A stretch of DNA of 64,000 nucleotides from Arctopsyche grandis (Eukaryota; Arthropoda; Insecta; Trichoptera; Hydropsychidae): contig NC_135356.1 of the NCBI RefSeq assembly GCF_051622035.1, forward strand, positions 19,085,685-19,149,684. Reading direction: 5' to 3'. The translations under genes were made by a program, and so were the position numbers. Shown here piece after piece: positions 9,780 through 22,277 of this stretch; the first letter of the stretch is position 1, and every line of letters begins with the position of its first letter. The notes under the pieces are model-generated. The model searched no databases, was not told where the DNA came from, and saw only the letters and a list, made by a program, of their open reading frames with translations.

Positions 9780-12540
9780 TCTAATTTTCTGGGCTTAAAT
9801 CAATTTTTTTTATTCTAAATTCTAATAGTCGTATTGTTGATTTATTGCTCTCTAATATTCATAATCTATCTTTTGATAAATTAAATTATACATTATTACC
9901 TGTGGATTCTCATCATACATCTTTGGAATTTCATATCAATACATATTTAAGTACAAGGAAGTCTGATTATTGTCTAATTAGCAATGTTTTGTCTAGTATT
10001 GATTGGTATTTTTACCAAATAATTATATTATTGAAAATATTGATAAATTCTACAGCATCTTGTTTGAATTGCTTGATAAATATGTGCCTACTTACAGTGT
10101 ACGACAATCTTCTTTTCCTATTTGTTCTCCTGAGAATTAGAAAGTCATATTAATTAATAAGAAAAAACTAGCTCATAAGCATTTTAAGCAGTCCTTGAGA
10201 TAAGGCTACTCAAGGTTTCAATCAATTATGTAGATCTAAATGTAAATATTTTTAAATCATATTAAAAATGTTGAATTATTAGTCATTTTTGGAAGTATTT
10301 ATGGCATTTTGGAAGGCAGCATTTTTGCATTTTTGGAAGGCAGCAAAGCCGATATATCCACGGGGTTTGACTTATACAAATAATAAAATAAAGTATGTAT
10401 GTATGTACATATATCAAAAATTCCATAAATGATAATTAAAGTTAAAGTTCATTTATACTAACTTCTTTTTACTTTCACTTACGATTTGTAGTCTGAAGAA
10501 ATTGGGTTCTTATTAACACATAAAGATAAATCTAGGAGTGATAATAAATTTATTGCTAATGTATGTATTTGCTGAATTTTTTCAAGATGTAAATGTATGT
10601 ATGTATAGATGTACATACATGTGTATATCATTGTTTCTTCAATAGATGTAAAAAAAACTTGCTTATAAAAGAATCGTTTGATATTACTTACTGTAAAATA
10701 GAATTTGATGATATTATAATGAACATAAAATCTTTAAATATTAATACACTTAAGAGGACCTGATAATTTATTTCTAGTTAATTGTGTTCAATCTGTTTCT
10801 AATCCTTTGTATATGTTATTTAATAAATCTCTATCTATGTATTAGTATATTGCCTCATGCTAGGAAGCAGAGCTTTGTTTTTTCTGTCTTCAAAAAAGGA
10901 TTCTATCTATTTATTGTACTACATATATGTTCATATAATATATTGACTGCTATTCCAAAACTCTTTGAGAGTTTGATTTTGAATAATATTATGTGACAAA
11001 TCTTCAGGATTTATTGCTACAGTGTTATATTGGGGTAACCTGTGTATGCTTAATCTATACTGTGTACACTTTAAATGCTTTTTATTATTACTAAATTATG
11101 TTCACAATACATCTTATATCTATTTTAATAGCTACTGATCCTTTTCTATTTTACAATTTTTATTTTATTTTATTAGTAATCATAGTATTATATTATTCTA
11201 ATGTTAATGTACAGCATAATACATAATATAATGTGTACTGTGTATACTTAATCTATACTGTATCACTTAATCTATACTGTATCACTTAATCTATAATTGG
11301 GCTCAGATGCTATTTTGTTACATTCATTATTTATTTTTATGCATTTCTACATGTGTTATCTGTTGATTTTTCAATAAATAAATAAATATAGCAAGTCGAT
11401 CAACTCCTTCAAATTTAATTACTTGTCAAAAATAGTTTGTTATAAGTCATTTTTGAAGAAATTTCAAGTAGACTCTATCTATAGTAATAAAATTACTATA
11501 GATTCTTCAGACTTTTGATTCTGGCAACCATAATATTCGTCTTTATAAGTTAATTGTATTGAGTCATATTTGACAACCCAAAGGTTATCTATTAGAGTTA
11601 CATAATTCAGTATTTTAAGTCTCTACAAGTGGTTTTACGCAAGAATCTTATTTTGGACCTTTACTTATTTTCATTAATGATATTATTGATATTTTTGATT
11701 GTGATATTGGAATTTTATTGTATGCAGATGATATGAAAATTTTCAAATGTGTTTCACATTCAACTGATTGTTTGTCACTCCAAAATAATTAAGATAAATT
11801 ACATGAATAAAATTGTCCTAAATCCAGATAAATGTCAATCTATGACTTTTAAATGAATAAATGATTTTATTCTCCATAAATATTCGATTGTTGGAAAGCA
11901 TCTGGGGGTGGTAACTATAAAGGATCTGGGTATTATTTTTAATGACCGCTTAACCTTTGTTAATCACGTTGATTAATATTTAAGCTGATGGAAACCGTTT
12001 ACATGGCTTTATTTTTAGAATTTTAAGCGTTTTAATTGTATAAATGATATGAAATTTCTATTTTGTTCACTTAAGTAAGGAATAAGTTAGAAAATAATTC
12101 CACAGTATGGTATCCTTTTTTATTTAAATCATTCTTACTCGTTTGAAAAAAATCAATTTAAGGTTTTTAAATACATTAAATATGACTTTTTTTTTAAACT
12201 CATCTGTCATTTTATTACAAAATAAATAAACCTCATGTTAGGATGATTTTCAATGATTTGATTTTTTTCTATAAAATTGTCAATTCTCTTGTTGATTGCC
12301 TTTTTATATTTGAATCTGTTTTCCAATTAAAGTATATTTTTAACTTTATTCGTATCTCTACCGTAATCTCTTAATGATAATAGTTATTATCTCCATTCTC
12401 CCATTCCTAGATTGATCGGGAATGCCAATGAGTGTTGTGATTTGAATGGGTTTTTGGGCACGAATCTGGATTCAGTTAGTTCAGTCACTCCCATTTATTG
12501 TATATTTCATTTTTTATTGATATATTTATCTTATAAAATA
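9780..12540 (+). mobile_element. Decayed jockey/CR1-like LINE, interrupted
   Basis: Fragments of a non-LTR ORF2 appear in order on +. About 9,845-10,200 is the end of the endonuclease and linker (VDLLLSNI..., then DKYVPTYSVRQSSFPIWFS). About 10,760-10,990 is an early RT block (NKSLS...KQSFVFSVFKKG...IPKLFESLI). About 11,630-11,790 is the RT core with GPLLIFINDI and the catalytic YADD. A degenerate C-terminal tail reaches about 12,500. Stops and frameshifts are frequent. The 5' half is missing. A copy of another repeat family sits in its middle (about 11,065-11,225), as well as an AATAAATAAATA tail at about 11,375-11,393. Confidence 0.75.
11065..11225 (-). repeat. LINE 3'-end repeat family, copy 1
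   Basis: Contains TTTTTATTATTACTAAATTA, the shared block ATGTTCACAATACATCTTAT and AGCATAAT. The same segment recurs at about 13,484, 21,870, 43,185 and 62,360. This copy lies within the older LINE of 9.8-12.5 kb, so it inserted later. Confidence 0.7.
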
Positions 12541-13483
12541 TAATCATTGAAGAAATGTGTACTTTCGTTCGAAGAAAATATGTAGTTTAAATATATTTGA
12601 AAAAGTCTAAAAAAGAAACACGAACCAGTTGTACATAAGTATGCTATACTATATTAATATATAATACTATACTATATTAATATTCATTAATTAATAAATA
12701 TATTTTTTAACATAAACCTATACATATTTTATATTATGTACATAATTGCAGTTTTTCATCAGGTGGATGAACATGTTTCGTTGAATGAGCATTAGTAAAA
12801 AAACGAATCAATTAACCATCGCCAAGATCAATAAAATTACTTTGTTTGATGATTTTTTTTAATTTAACAGAAAACCAAGCATGTATGCAAACAAAAGTTA
12901 TCCGGTGCTTGGATTGGAAGGACTACATATGTATGTACATATGTATAAGCAATCTCTTAGCTAGTGAGCTGAGTTGCGACTCAAGTATATACATAAGTAC
13001 ATTGTATAGTAATTAATTAATTAATTACATCGTTTCTGCGAATGTAGATGCAATCTATCCGAAACGATCCGAAAATTGCATCACAATTACATAAACACAT
13101 ACACACATATGCAATTTACAGAGAAAGGTGTTCAAATGAAATGTTGAATGACGTTCGTTTCATTCATACCTGTATAATACGCGCGGGACGACCTTGTCCG
13201 AACGAATTGACCCACTATTGGTAATTGGTAAAAGCATTTTACCACATGTGCACAATTACATTCGCGTAATAAAAGTAATATATGTAGAGCAGGCTCTCAA
13301 TTATTCTGTTTGCGGTTTATCCGTGAACGCATCCAGTTAAATATATTTTTTAAATAAAATGAAAGATTGTCTTGTTTGCGAAAATTCTAAAACATTTCTT
13401 GCAAAGCCAAATTGATATGTATAAGTATGTACTTTGTCGATTTTCAAAAGTTTCTTATTGCTCATATATAATACATTATACAT
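12541..13483. other. Intergenic; possible unique block at 13.1-13.33 kb
   Basis: No gene is seen. The stretch 13,120-13,330 is less AT-rich (it includes CGCGCGGGACGACC) and unlike the surrounding repeats. It may be regulatory, but nothing in the sequence proves this. Confidence 0.3.
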
Positions 13484-13705
13484 CTATCATCTATTTTATA
13501 GGTTTTTGAGCTCTTTTTCCTATTATGCTGTAGATTAACATTAGAATAATACAATACTACGATTACTAACCCGATTAAATAAAATTGTAAAATAGAAAAT
13601 TATCAGTAGATCAGTAGCTATTAAAATAAATATAAGATGTATTGTGAACATAATTTAGTAATAATAAAAAGCATTTAAAAATCAAAATCAAAATCATCAT
13701 CTATT
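13484..13705 (+). repeat. LINE 3'-end repeat family, copy 2
   Basis: Reads GGTTTTTGAGCTCTTTTTCC through TAGTAATAATAAAAAGCATT and ends in a short (AATCAA)n-type tail at 13,680-13,705. The tail shows the element's 3' end and a plus orientation. Confidence 0.75.
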
Positions 13706-13899
13706 TTTTTACACATTATTTTTTCTATTTAGTATTTATCATACCATATTTAATGGATAATGGGCTAATAAAAGCTCAAAAACGCGCTACAATTATTTAT
13801 TTTATGATATTTAGATGGTTTTTATTACATCTTAGGTCAATTATAATGGTTTCTGATATGGTATTTTTACATTTATGTTTTTTGTTAGTATTTATCAGG

Positions 13900-14250
13900 G
13901 CTGTGGAGTTGGATCTAAATTTACTGACTCCGAATCCAGCTTTATAATTTTATGATTCGACTCCGACACCAACTCCAAACTCCGACTCTCAACTTTTTAG
14001 TAATATGGACTTTTCTTGTCAACGTATAAAATTATAATTAATTAGTAATGAAATAGCGATATTTAAAATATAATAAGTTAAAAGAATTGAAAAAATGACT
14101 GAAAATTGACATGTAACCCAATTTATTGAATTACTGGGGATGAAAAAGGTATAAATTAAAATTAAGTATATTCATAGTACCTATATGTATATGAATTTCA
14201 TACATAAACAAATCAATTTAATAAAAAAAATGAAAATAAACAGACTGAGC
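13900..14250. mobile_element. hAT-like element with CAGGGCTGTGGAG end
   Basis: CAGGGCTGTGGAGTTGG at about 13,897 matches a widespread hAT terminal repeat (GGAGTCGGAGTC type). The interior (CTTTTCTTGTCAACGTATAA, a FHT-like ATGAATTTCATACA block) is shared with 44,920-45,430. No intact ORF remains. Confidence 0.55.
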
Positions 14251-15382
14251 AAAGTAATTTTGAAAATTGCAATGGATGTTTTTAAAATTTCGTCTGCATA
14301 ATGACTAATGGAAATTTAAGTTGTATTGTTTGAAATGTTATACATAACATTTCAAATACATATATTTATGTTTACTTACAAAAAAATTTAGTTTTGGCAT
14401 ATTGTATAAAGGTAATATATATGTAGGTATTATCAGGGATTTTTTTTATACATACATATATACTTTCTTTTAAATAAGGATATAATTTTTAAAAACACCC
14501 ATCAGCAAATGGTGTTTTAAAATAATAATATACATATATTTTTGCCCAGGGCGGCGAAAAAGCGGGATCGGGACCTGCATACAAATAGGTGAAGAATAAA
14601 TTAGCTATGATAAAGTAAATCAATCTTGGTCCAAAGTAAAAAAATTAACACTCATTCTATTGCAGAGGAAAATTTTCAGAAATAGATTTACTGAAAAAAA
14701 ATGACTGGAAAAATTCGCTAGATAATTAATTATAAATATTTTAAAGCAATAAAGTATCATAATCAATAGAAAAAGCATCTGACTATGGATTCCAATATTC
14801 AATATGAGCACAGCAATACTAGATTTTGAGATAGAAATCGCAAAGCCAAAAAACTGTAAAAATGGAGTAAATATTTTAAACGCTCATACCTCTTAAACGA
14901 GAACAAAACAATAATAACTATCATATTCGAATGCAGTAAGTCTTATTTCGTAAATGTTGTTTAGTTTCGGCTCTGGTAGTTAAAAAACGTGATTTTTTGG
15001 TGTTCAGTGCTATTATCAATAGCATTAGTCAATATGACACTGACTTTGCACCGAGCCGCTTTTCACAATATGAAAGTCACTTTGGCTTTTTATTTGGATC
15101 CCAAATACGCATTGATTTCTATGCAAAAGTATTTTATATGATAATATAAACATATGGAGTTTCTGCTCACATACGTATGTAACCTGTATGAATACATAAT
15201 TTGTATTGTACATACATACATATATATTCCCGTCGCACGTCATCAAAATTGTTTACTTTATCTACATATGTACGTAGTAACAATAGATGAAGTTTTGTGA
15301 TCATGCGAAAATTCGAACTCGAGATTTTGACTGATTCGAACTCAGAATCGATCACTGATCACGTTTTCATGATCTAGAAAAA

Positions 15383-15383
<1 letters not shown>
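14251..15383. other. Intergenic repeat debris
   Basis: AT-rich. At about 14,545 there is a CCAGGGCGGCGAAAAAGCGG motif that looks like the end of another nonautonomous DNA transposon, but its partner end is not found. No gene is recognised. Confidence 0.35.
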
Positions 15384-15427
<44 letters not shown>

Positions 15428-15458
15428 TGTGTGTGTGTGTGTCTGTGTGTCTGTGTGT
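15384..15458. repeat. (GT)n microsatellite
   Basis: A near-pure GT run of about 75 bp, with GTCT interruptions after 15,426. Confidence 0.97.
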
Positions 15459-15539
15459 TTTGGGGATTTTTTGAGCACCGTTAGTCCTATCGAACCAAAA
15501 CTTGGTATCGGGTACTAAAATTCTTATAGACATGACAAA

Positions 15540-16860
15540 AATTTTTTTCAAATTTTTAAGTTGACCGGAAATGGTACCTCCCCTTATAGGTGTCCTCTTT
15601 TTTTTAAGTTTTTGAATTCAATTATCTCCCAAGCCGCTGACTAAATCTTTTATTTATTTATTTTTTTTTACATGTAATAGAAATAATAATGTCTATAACC
15701 TTATATTTTTAAATATTTTATCTGAACCGGAAGTAGTAGTTTTACTCTAGAGAATCGAGGTTTTTTATGTTTTTCTCAGAAACCTTTTGGTTTATTGAAC
15801 TGAAATTTTATATCTAGAAGTTTAAGCTTAATAGCAACGTATATATAAAATTTAGTAAGTATCTATCAACCGGAAGTGGCAGTTTACTCTTGTTCGATTT
15901 ATCATCCACTATTTTTTTCGACCCCTTAAACATGTGTGATCTTCACGAAAAAATTCAAGTATAATTTTTGTATTAATGTGATGAAAATAAAAAAAAATCA
16001 CTAAATTTAATAAACCGGAAGTGTGTTTTTCTCCTCTTAGAAAGGTCAAAAATGTTGTCGCCTGGATCCTGTCCACACCCCTAAACGTATTAAGCTGAAA
16101 ATTTATATTTGTATTCTTTATGTACTAACTTAGATTTGGTAACGTTTTGGTCAGAATTCGTAAACCGGAAGTAGTATTTTTTTTAAAACAATATTTAATT
16201 ATTTTTTCATTATTTTATTTTGACCTTTTAAATTATTTTAAGCGTCGTGATATTTATTGTGTATAATAAAGATAGTGATTTTAAGTAAAAATAAAAAATA
16301 AAATCACCAAATTTAATGAACCGGAAGTGGGTTTTTCTCCTCTTAGAAATGTCAAAAATGTTGTCGCCTGGATCCTGTCCACACCCCTGAACGTATTAAG
16401 CTGAAAAATTATATTTGTATTCTTTATGTACTATCTTAGATTTGGTAACGTTTTGGTCAGAATTCGTAAACTGGAAGTAGTATTTTTTTTAAAAACAATA
16501 TTTCATTATTTTTTCACTTTTTTATTTTGACCTTTTAAATTATTTTAAGCGTCTTGATATTTATTGTGTATTATAAAGATAGTGATTTTAAGTAAAAATA
16601 AAAAATAAAATCACCAAATTTAATGAACCGGAAGTGGGATTTTCTCCTCTTAGAAAGGTCAAAAATGTTGTCGCCTGGACCCTGTCCACACCCCTGAACG
16701 TATTTAGCTGAAAATTTATATTTGTATTCTTTATGTACTAACTTAGATTTGGTAACGTTTTGGTCAGAATTCGTAAACTGGAAGTAGTATTTTTTTTAAA
16801 AACAATATTTCATTATTTTTTCATTTTTTTATTTTGACCTTTTAAATTATTTTAAGTGTC
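15540..16860. repeat. Satellite-like array, 306-307-bp unit
   Basis: The motif AACCGGAAGTG begins near-identical units at 16,013, 16,319 and 16,626 (period 306 and 307). The third unit is cut at about 16,860. Each unit contains GTCGCCTGGATCCTGTCCAC and two versions of the CCGGAAGT motif. More diverged CCGGAA-containing units lie upstream from about 15,560, so the array has an older flank and a young core. No coding potential is seen. Confidence 0.85.
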
Positions 16861-17003
16861 TTGTGCAAGGATTTGCATATATTTGCACTCAATTTGTATC
16901 GCTATCATAGTTATTAGTTCAATATCTAATTTTGTTTTGTAACCTTCTTATATTCCTCAAATACATAGATAAAGTCATGGGTTGGTCACACCCGAATTTT
17001 TTT

Positions 17004-17665
17004 TAGTTATCAGCTGATTTAATTTATCTGATGATTGAAAAGTTCATTTCTGTAAATACATAAACTCATTTATGGACAATCATACATTGATAAACTATTC
17101 TTAACTGTATGGTAATATTACATTGCAATTTCATTGTAAATATGATTACAACTTCAATTTTATCGTTAAAGCAATCTTAGTATTAATAAGCTATTCTAAA
17201 CGTTCCCGGCATAAGTGAGTATACATATTGCCGGCAGCAACTCATAACATCAAATTTGATTGTTTATTCCTTCATAACAAACTTTCTAACCAATACAAGC
17301 TACACATGTACACAGATCAAACAGTGATAGTTTTATTTTTAATTATCAGCTGATTTAATTTATCTGACGATTGAAAAGTTCATTTCTGTAAATACATAAA
17401 CTCATTTATGGACAATTATACATTGATAAACTATTCTTAAAGTAATCTTAGTATTAATAAACTATTACTGTAAGGTTATTAATAAACTATTACTATAAAC
17501 TGTAAGGTTCTCGGCATGTAAGGTGAGTATACATATTGCCGGCAGCAACTCATAACCTCAAATTTCATTGTTTATTCCTTCATAACAAACTTTCTAACCA
17601 ATACAAGCTACACATGTACAAGGATCAAACAGTGATAGTTTTATTTTTAGTTATCAGCTGATTTA
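17004..17665. repeat. Duplicated 5' leader of the PIF element
   Basis: A block with TTATCAGCTGATTTAATTTA begins at about 17,008 and again at about 17,347, and its first part appears once more at 17,652 before the transposase ATG. A second block (ATACATATTGCCGGCAGCAA) occurs at 17,221 and 17,528. The units are about 339 and 307 bp, giving a partial triplication of the promoter or leader region. Confidence 0.8.
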
Positions 17666-17671
17666 TTCGTC

Positions 17672-17980
17672 ATGGCGTCGGGGTCGTACAATATTATTGA
17701 TATGTATTTAGAAGAAAACGTGTGGCTACAATATTTTAATAACTCCAGACAAGGTCCAAGTGAGATAATTAAACAAAGAAGGCTGTGTGGGGAGTTTTCT
17801 ACGTTGTATGAAACTTTGAGATTAAATGAAGATAAATTCTATGAGTACACTAGAATGACGGTGACAACTTTTGACTATATACTAAAAAAAATTGAATCAC
17901 GATTAAAACTGACGAGAACAAATTTTCATCCATCGGATTCTATAACCCCTGCAGAAAAATTGATAGTGACTATAAGGTAA
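17672..17980 (+). pseudogene. PIF/Harbinger transposase, N-terminal exon
   Basis: 102 codons from MASGSYNIIDMYLEE. The block GEFSTLYETLRLNEDKFYEY...FDYILKKIESRL...SITPAEKLIVTIR matches the N-terminal part of HARBI1-like transposases (GEF..L...LR.D...F..Y.RM....FD.LL, then P.E.L.VTLR). It ends at a GTAAGT donor. The catalytic DDE region expected next is absent; the C-terminus resumes on the same strand near 18,427. It cannot encode an active enzyme. Confidence 0.8.
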
Positions 17981-18188
17981 GTTATAAATAAAACTCATAT
18001 TTATTTCGATATAACAGATGTATTTATTAATTAATATGCGAGTACATATACAAGTTACTAGTGTTCTAATTAATTATTAATTGCTATTATTAAAAGATGA
18101 ATCTTCTGGATGATTATGGTTAAAACGATTAGTTGCACTCGAATTAGGAACGGAATACAATTGGTTTTGATAAAGAGCACGTTCATTT

Positions 18189-18383
18189 TCAGTGCATGCT
18201 TCTATTAGCCACATTAATTTTCCCGCGAAAACGTAATTTTTGAAGCTCGTTTAATTTCTTCATTGTCGGTAATATGCTTCTAAGAAATAGAAAATCTTCG
18301 TCATTTTTTAAGTTTTCATTTTTTTGGCTGTCTTTCAGACGTTTTTCCATTAACATCATTTTTTTTTTTTTTATCTCCAACAT
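18189..18383 (-). pseudogene. BESS-like C-terminus of the MADF protein
   Basis: The minus-strand ORF contains DEDFLFLRSILPTMKKLNEL followed by QKLRFRGKI, similar to the BESS motif (FL.SLLP.M..L....K...R..I) found after MADF domains in the DNA-binding partner of PIF transposases. It is preceded by a lysine-rich segment. It is separated from its MADF domain by the transposase C-terminus, an order that implies rearrangement. Confidence 0.6.
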
Positions 18384-18426
18384 TTTCTATCAGCAACACA
18401 GAAAATGCTTGCCTCATCATAAAAAC

Positions 18427-18613
18427 TACGTGTTTATTACATAATACCATACGTGACCTTGAAGGATCTATTGCTGATGTCAATAATCCTGCAAACATTC
18501 AGATCGAAATAGCGTCTAATAACTCATCAAGTAGGAGAAACAACAGTTCATCACTGATTGCGAGAAACATACGCCAACAATTTTGTGATTATTTTTGGGA
18601 TAATAGAATTTAA
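18427..18613 (+). pseudogene. PIF/Harbinger transposase, C-terminus
   Basis: Plus-strand reading TTCLLHNTIRDLEGS matches the conserved CVLHN..R motif near the end of Harbinger transposases. It continues to SLIARNIRQQFCDYFWDNRI and TAA at 18,611-18,613, the usual A...R..F..YF ending. The overlapping minus-strand ORFs here are shadows. Together with 17,672-17,980 it shows that the core of the gene has been deleted. Confidence 0.7.
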
Positions 18614-18658
18614 AGTATTATAAGTAACGTACAATCAATAAATAAGTTAATAAAATAA

Positions 18659-18898
18659 TTATTTACTTTCAATTCCTAGTTTTAATGATAGTTCCTTCCA
18701 CACTTTCTGTTTAATTATCCAATTTTTATATAGGGCATGAGTTGTTGACCATAATTCTGGTTTAAGTTCGATTTCTAGGATAATATGTTCGAAAGACATT
18801 GCGCGCACGCTGTTGTCACCGCTGCAAATGACAAACTGGTTTGAAGTTGCAATGACACTCATTCCCGTTTTTCCCGTTTCCGTTCCCGTTTTTGACAA
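18659..18898 (-). pseudogene. MADF-domain protein fragment of the PIF element
   Basis: The ORF contains ILEIELKPELWSTTHALYKN followed by WIIKQKVWKELSLKLGIES, the start of a MADF (Myb/SANT-like) DNA-binding domain (the ..P.LWD..H..YK....K..AW..I...LG pattern). It stops before the last helix, so it is truncated. PIF/Harbinger elements usually carry such a second gene in convergent orientation, as here. Confidence 0.7.
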
Positions 18899-18910
18899 AT
18901 CCTGAAAGTT

Positions 18911-19248
18911 CCATCGTAATCGATTCAGTGGCTTAGGAGCCTATACGAGACACGCATACAGACATTCAATTTTATATATATGTATGTACATATACATATG
19001 TATATATAGATATATGTACATATATGGAAGATTTCTTTAAATATAATATAATTTTTAATTTTTATTGTTGCGTCCAGATAACAAATGAACGTATGTACAT
19101 ACATACATAAATATGTATGTATGTAATGCTATATTTTTACATGATTTTTTGGTATCGCAACTTTGTACCCAATATCGCAATTGAGTACAATATTTCAATT
19201 TATGTTGATTTTGATTTTAATAAGTTCAAAACCCCGATTTACGTGTGT
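18911..19248. other. Simple-repeat-rich spacer
   Basis: (TATG/TACA)n tracts at 18,975-19,030 and 19,090-19,125. No gene is seen. Confidence 0.5.
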
Positions 19249-19300
19249 AAAAACTCAATTTAAGCATAATGTGTACTTATTATGCTTAAATTGAGTTTTT
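19249..19300. repeat. Perfect 22-bp hairpin
   Basis: The arm at 19,249-19,270 is the exact reverse complement of 19,279-19,300, with an 8-nt loop. It is AT-rich. It could be a small foldback element or a pre-miRNA-like stem. Pairing does not extend beyond 22 bp, which is short for a miRNA precursor. Confidence 0.85.
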
Positions 19301-22277
19301 AAGCATTTTCACGTTACTATGTCAAAATAAAATACATAGTAAAAATAAAATAGATTTATATTACCGAGGGTCGAACGAAGGTCAATTGAATTTGAACGAT
19401 TCTGCTTAAAAGTGTATTATGAAGGCAATGAATGAATAGATGTATGTATGTATGTATTTAATTGTAATTGATATGATTACAGTATTTTTGTTATTATTTT
19501 TTAATTGCAAGGTTGCTCGAATTTTTTTCACGAATTTTACCTGTCGTCTGCGCCAACCCGTTTCTGACTCGCGATCGTTAATTGATTTCGTTAAGAATGT
19601 CTTCATTTAGGTGTGCGAACGAATGGAAAGCTAGACGAGAGATGGTGCAATTCAATTTTTTGATATACATACACCTAATATTTATAATATTTCTATAACA
19701 GATATTTTATATTTCGTTACAAAATTGGTAAACATTATATCCACAATATGATATCTTACCATCTTAGACAATCTTCTCAATAAAATAGCTTTTATTTCAA
19801 ACGATAATATTACACTTCGAATTTTGAAAATACACATTAAAATTTCATAAATTGTGATCAAATTTTAATATATTATGTGTTGTAAATATATTATGTATAT
19901 AAACATACGTATGGAATAGATTGTCGTTTTTAACACTTTTTATCATATGAATACAGGTTTTGTACGTTTATATTTTTTTCATTTTGAACCAAGGAAACTA
20001 CTGTTTATTAAATGTCATTTTATGACAAATTTTAATGTTGGAAGATCCTATTCATTACAGTTAGTTATATTTTCAAAATCTGTTTGGTATTTGACAGTTA
20101 GTATATTTACAATTAAAAATACTCTGTAATTTAATTAATTGATCTTTAAATTACTCTTTTTATATTACATTTAGTTTAAATGAATTGAAACTCTTTTTTA
20201 TAATAGTTTTAACAAAAACAAAATAAATGTTACAAGCATTTTTTTAAATATTTTATTTATAATTTTAAGATTTATAATTTTTTTTGGAAAATATTTCTGA
20301 AAATACTGGAAAAACCTTATCAAGGACTTCTTTAAAAAAAATAAAGCAATGGTTATTCTTGTATTGTTCGGAATGTACGAATATTCTCATAATAATTTAC
20401 AGAAAAATTGTCATAGTATAACAAGAACAGTTAATTTTCCCAGTATTTGTGGGAAAAACCTCAAAAAATACTGTTTTGCATTTGCAAACCATTTAAGCGT
20501 GGCCGATAATGACTAACTAACCGGTATATCCGGGTGTATAAAAAGTTTAATATATCAACTGAAACTCAAAGTAGTCCGAAATGGACCGGGCAAAGCTGCA
20601 TATGATAGTTGTTAATATTATTAAGAACATATATAAAATAAGTATACTTTTCATGTTGCGTAGTTTTCAAAATTTATTTAGAGAACTTTTTTTTGTAACC
20701 TTATTAATTTTTTTCATCAAATATCAAATAAAAATTACCCATTTATGCGTCTCATTTTGAATTAATTTTAATATATTATATTTTACAAAGAAAAAAGCTT
20801 GGACCATTTTAAGCATGTATAGGTAAATAAATAGCAACGATTATAAGCTTTATTTATCCCGTCTTTGACTAGAATTTTGTATTTAGAAATTAAATCGGTA
20901 CGTGAAATTATTTCTGAGAATGCTTTTTCCTCGTACAAACATACGTTTTATAATATTGCAGTTTTCCTTATAATATATCGCGATTTTTCCGAAAACTTTT
21001 CAACGCTTATTTAACGGGTATTTTTCGTCTCAATATTATAAAGAAAGCAACAAATAATACGCATTCAAAGTCGTGGATTTATTCGTCATTGTGACGGCGT
21101 TAAATGGTCGAGCGATCGCATTAAGATGGAGTTTTCGATTTGAATATTGAAGATAATCCGTGTAAAAATTACTGGATTATTCATCCACGATTGCGGTAAA
21201 TACAGAGGGCACTTTTATGTTGTGAATTCAAATTGTTTTATGTTACGAATTGAATTGCGCAGATACATATGTAGATAGCTCATACATAATTTTGAACAAG
21301 ACGCGTTCGAGTATGCGTATGCAAATTTATACGCGTATTATTTATTAATAAAACGATATTATTGTTATAACAAATCTAGTCGATTGTTCGAGAACAAACC
21401 GTTCACAGTGTTTAAATCAGAATGTTTGGACTGTGCACGTCGAATGTTCAAACAATTATTCAATTATATTAACGATTTGCATTGTGAAATTCGAAATTGG
21501 ATTCGATTAATATAAACGCACATCTTTTGAATATACATATACATGTATATAATATACACAAAGCTAATTTTTTTTTTCAAATTATATGTGCGTCAGCATT
21601 TCGACAAATCTGAAATCAATGCTATAGTACTGATTTCATATATTCAAGTTGCAATGTAAATCAGAAAGGAGAGTGTAAGACTAGTGCGGAAATTACGCCA
21701 ATATGTCAATGTTTCGTTGAAGAAATTACACTTGTATGGAAATTCAAATCCGATCAGTGTTCAATTTTCCAACATTAAATGGTTTCTTTATTTTATATTT
21801 AATATTAAAATTCAAAATGTAATTTTATTACAGATTTTTTAAATCTTCATACATACATACGAGTTTGATTTTTAAATGCTTTTTATTATTACGAAATTAT
21901 GTTCACAATACATCTTCTATCTTTTTTAATAGCTACTGATTTACTGACCATTTTCTATTTTACAATTTAATTTAATTCGGTTAGTAATCATAGTATTATA
22001 TTATTCTAATGTTAATCTACAGCATAATAGGGAAAAGAGCTCAAAAACCTATTTATAATCCATATATTAAGATATAATATGAACGTACACATGTATATCC
22101 TTTTAGAACACTTTTATAAAGCAATACCATTTTACCACGTATTATTTAAACATATGAAAATAACATGACATAACAAAACGGTATTTTTTGAGATTATTTT
22201 TATATTTGTATATAATTTATGTATAATTTCGAAAAATATTTCGCACAAGATTAAATATAATGCAATGAATAAATGAA
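19301..22277. other. AT-rich spacer with one LINE-end copy
   Basis: No coding exon is recognised. Around 21,050-21,200 and 21,290-21,500 the sequence is less AT-rich and unlike known repeats in the window; these are candidate TH upstream regulatory DNA, but only by position. Confidence 0.3.
21870..22060 (-). repeat. LINE 3'-end repeat family, copy 3
   Basis: Contains TTTTTAAATGCTTTTTATTA, the shared ATGTTCACAATACATCTT block and AGCATAATAGGGAAAAGAGC. Minus orientation relative to copies 2 and 5. Confidence 0.75.

Larger units (their letters stand above)
16950..18910 (+). mobile_element. Rearranged PIF/Harbinger transposon with MADF partner
   Basis: Three kinds of evidence agree. A Harbinger transposase N-terminus is encoded at 17,672-17,980 and a C-terminus at about 18,427-18,613, both on +. 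A MADF/BESS-type second protein is encoded on - at 18,659-18,898 and 18,189-18,383. The DDE core is missing. The 5' leader is tandemly duplicated. The terminal inverted repeats were not located, so the limits are approximate. Confidence 0.75.
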
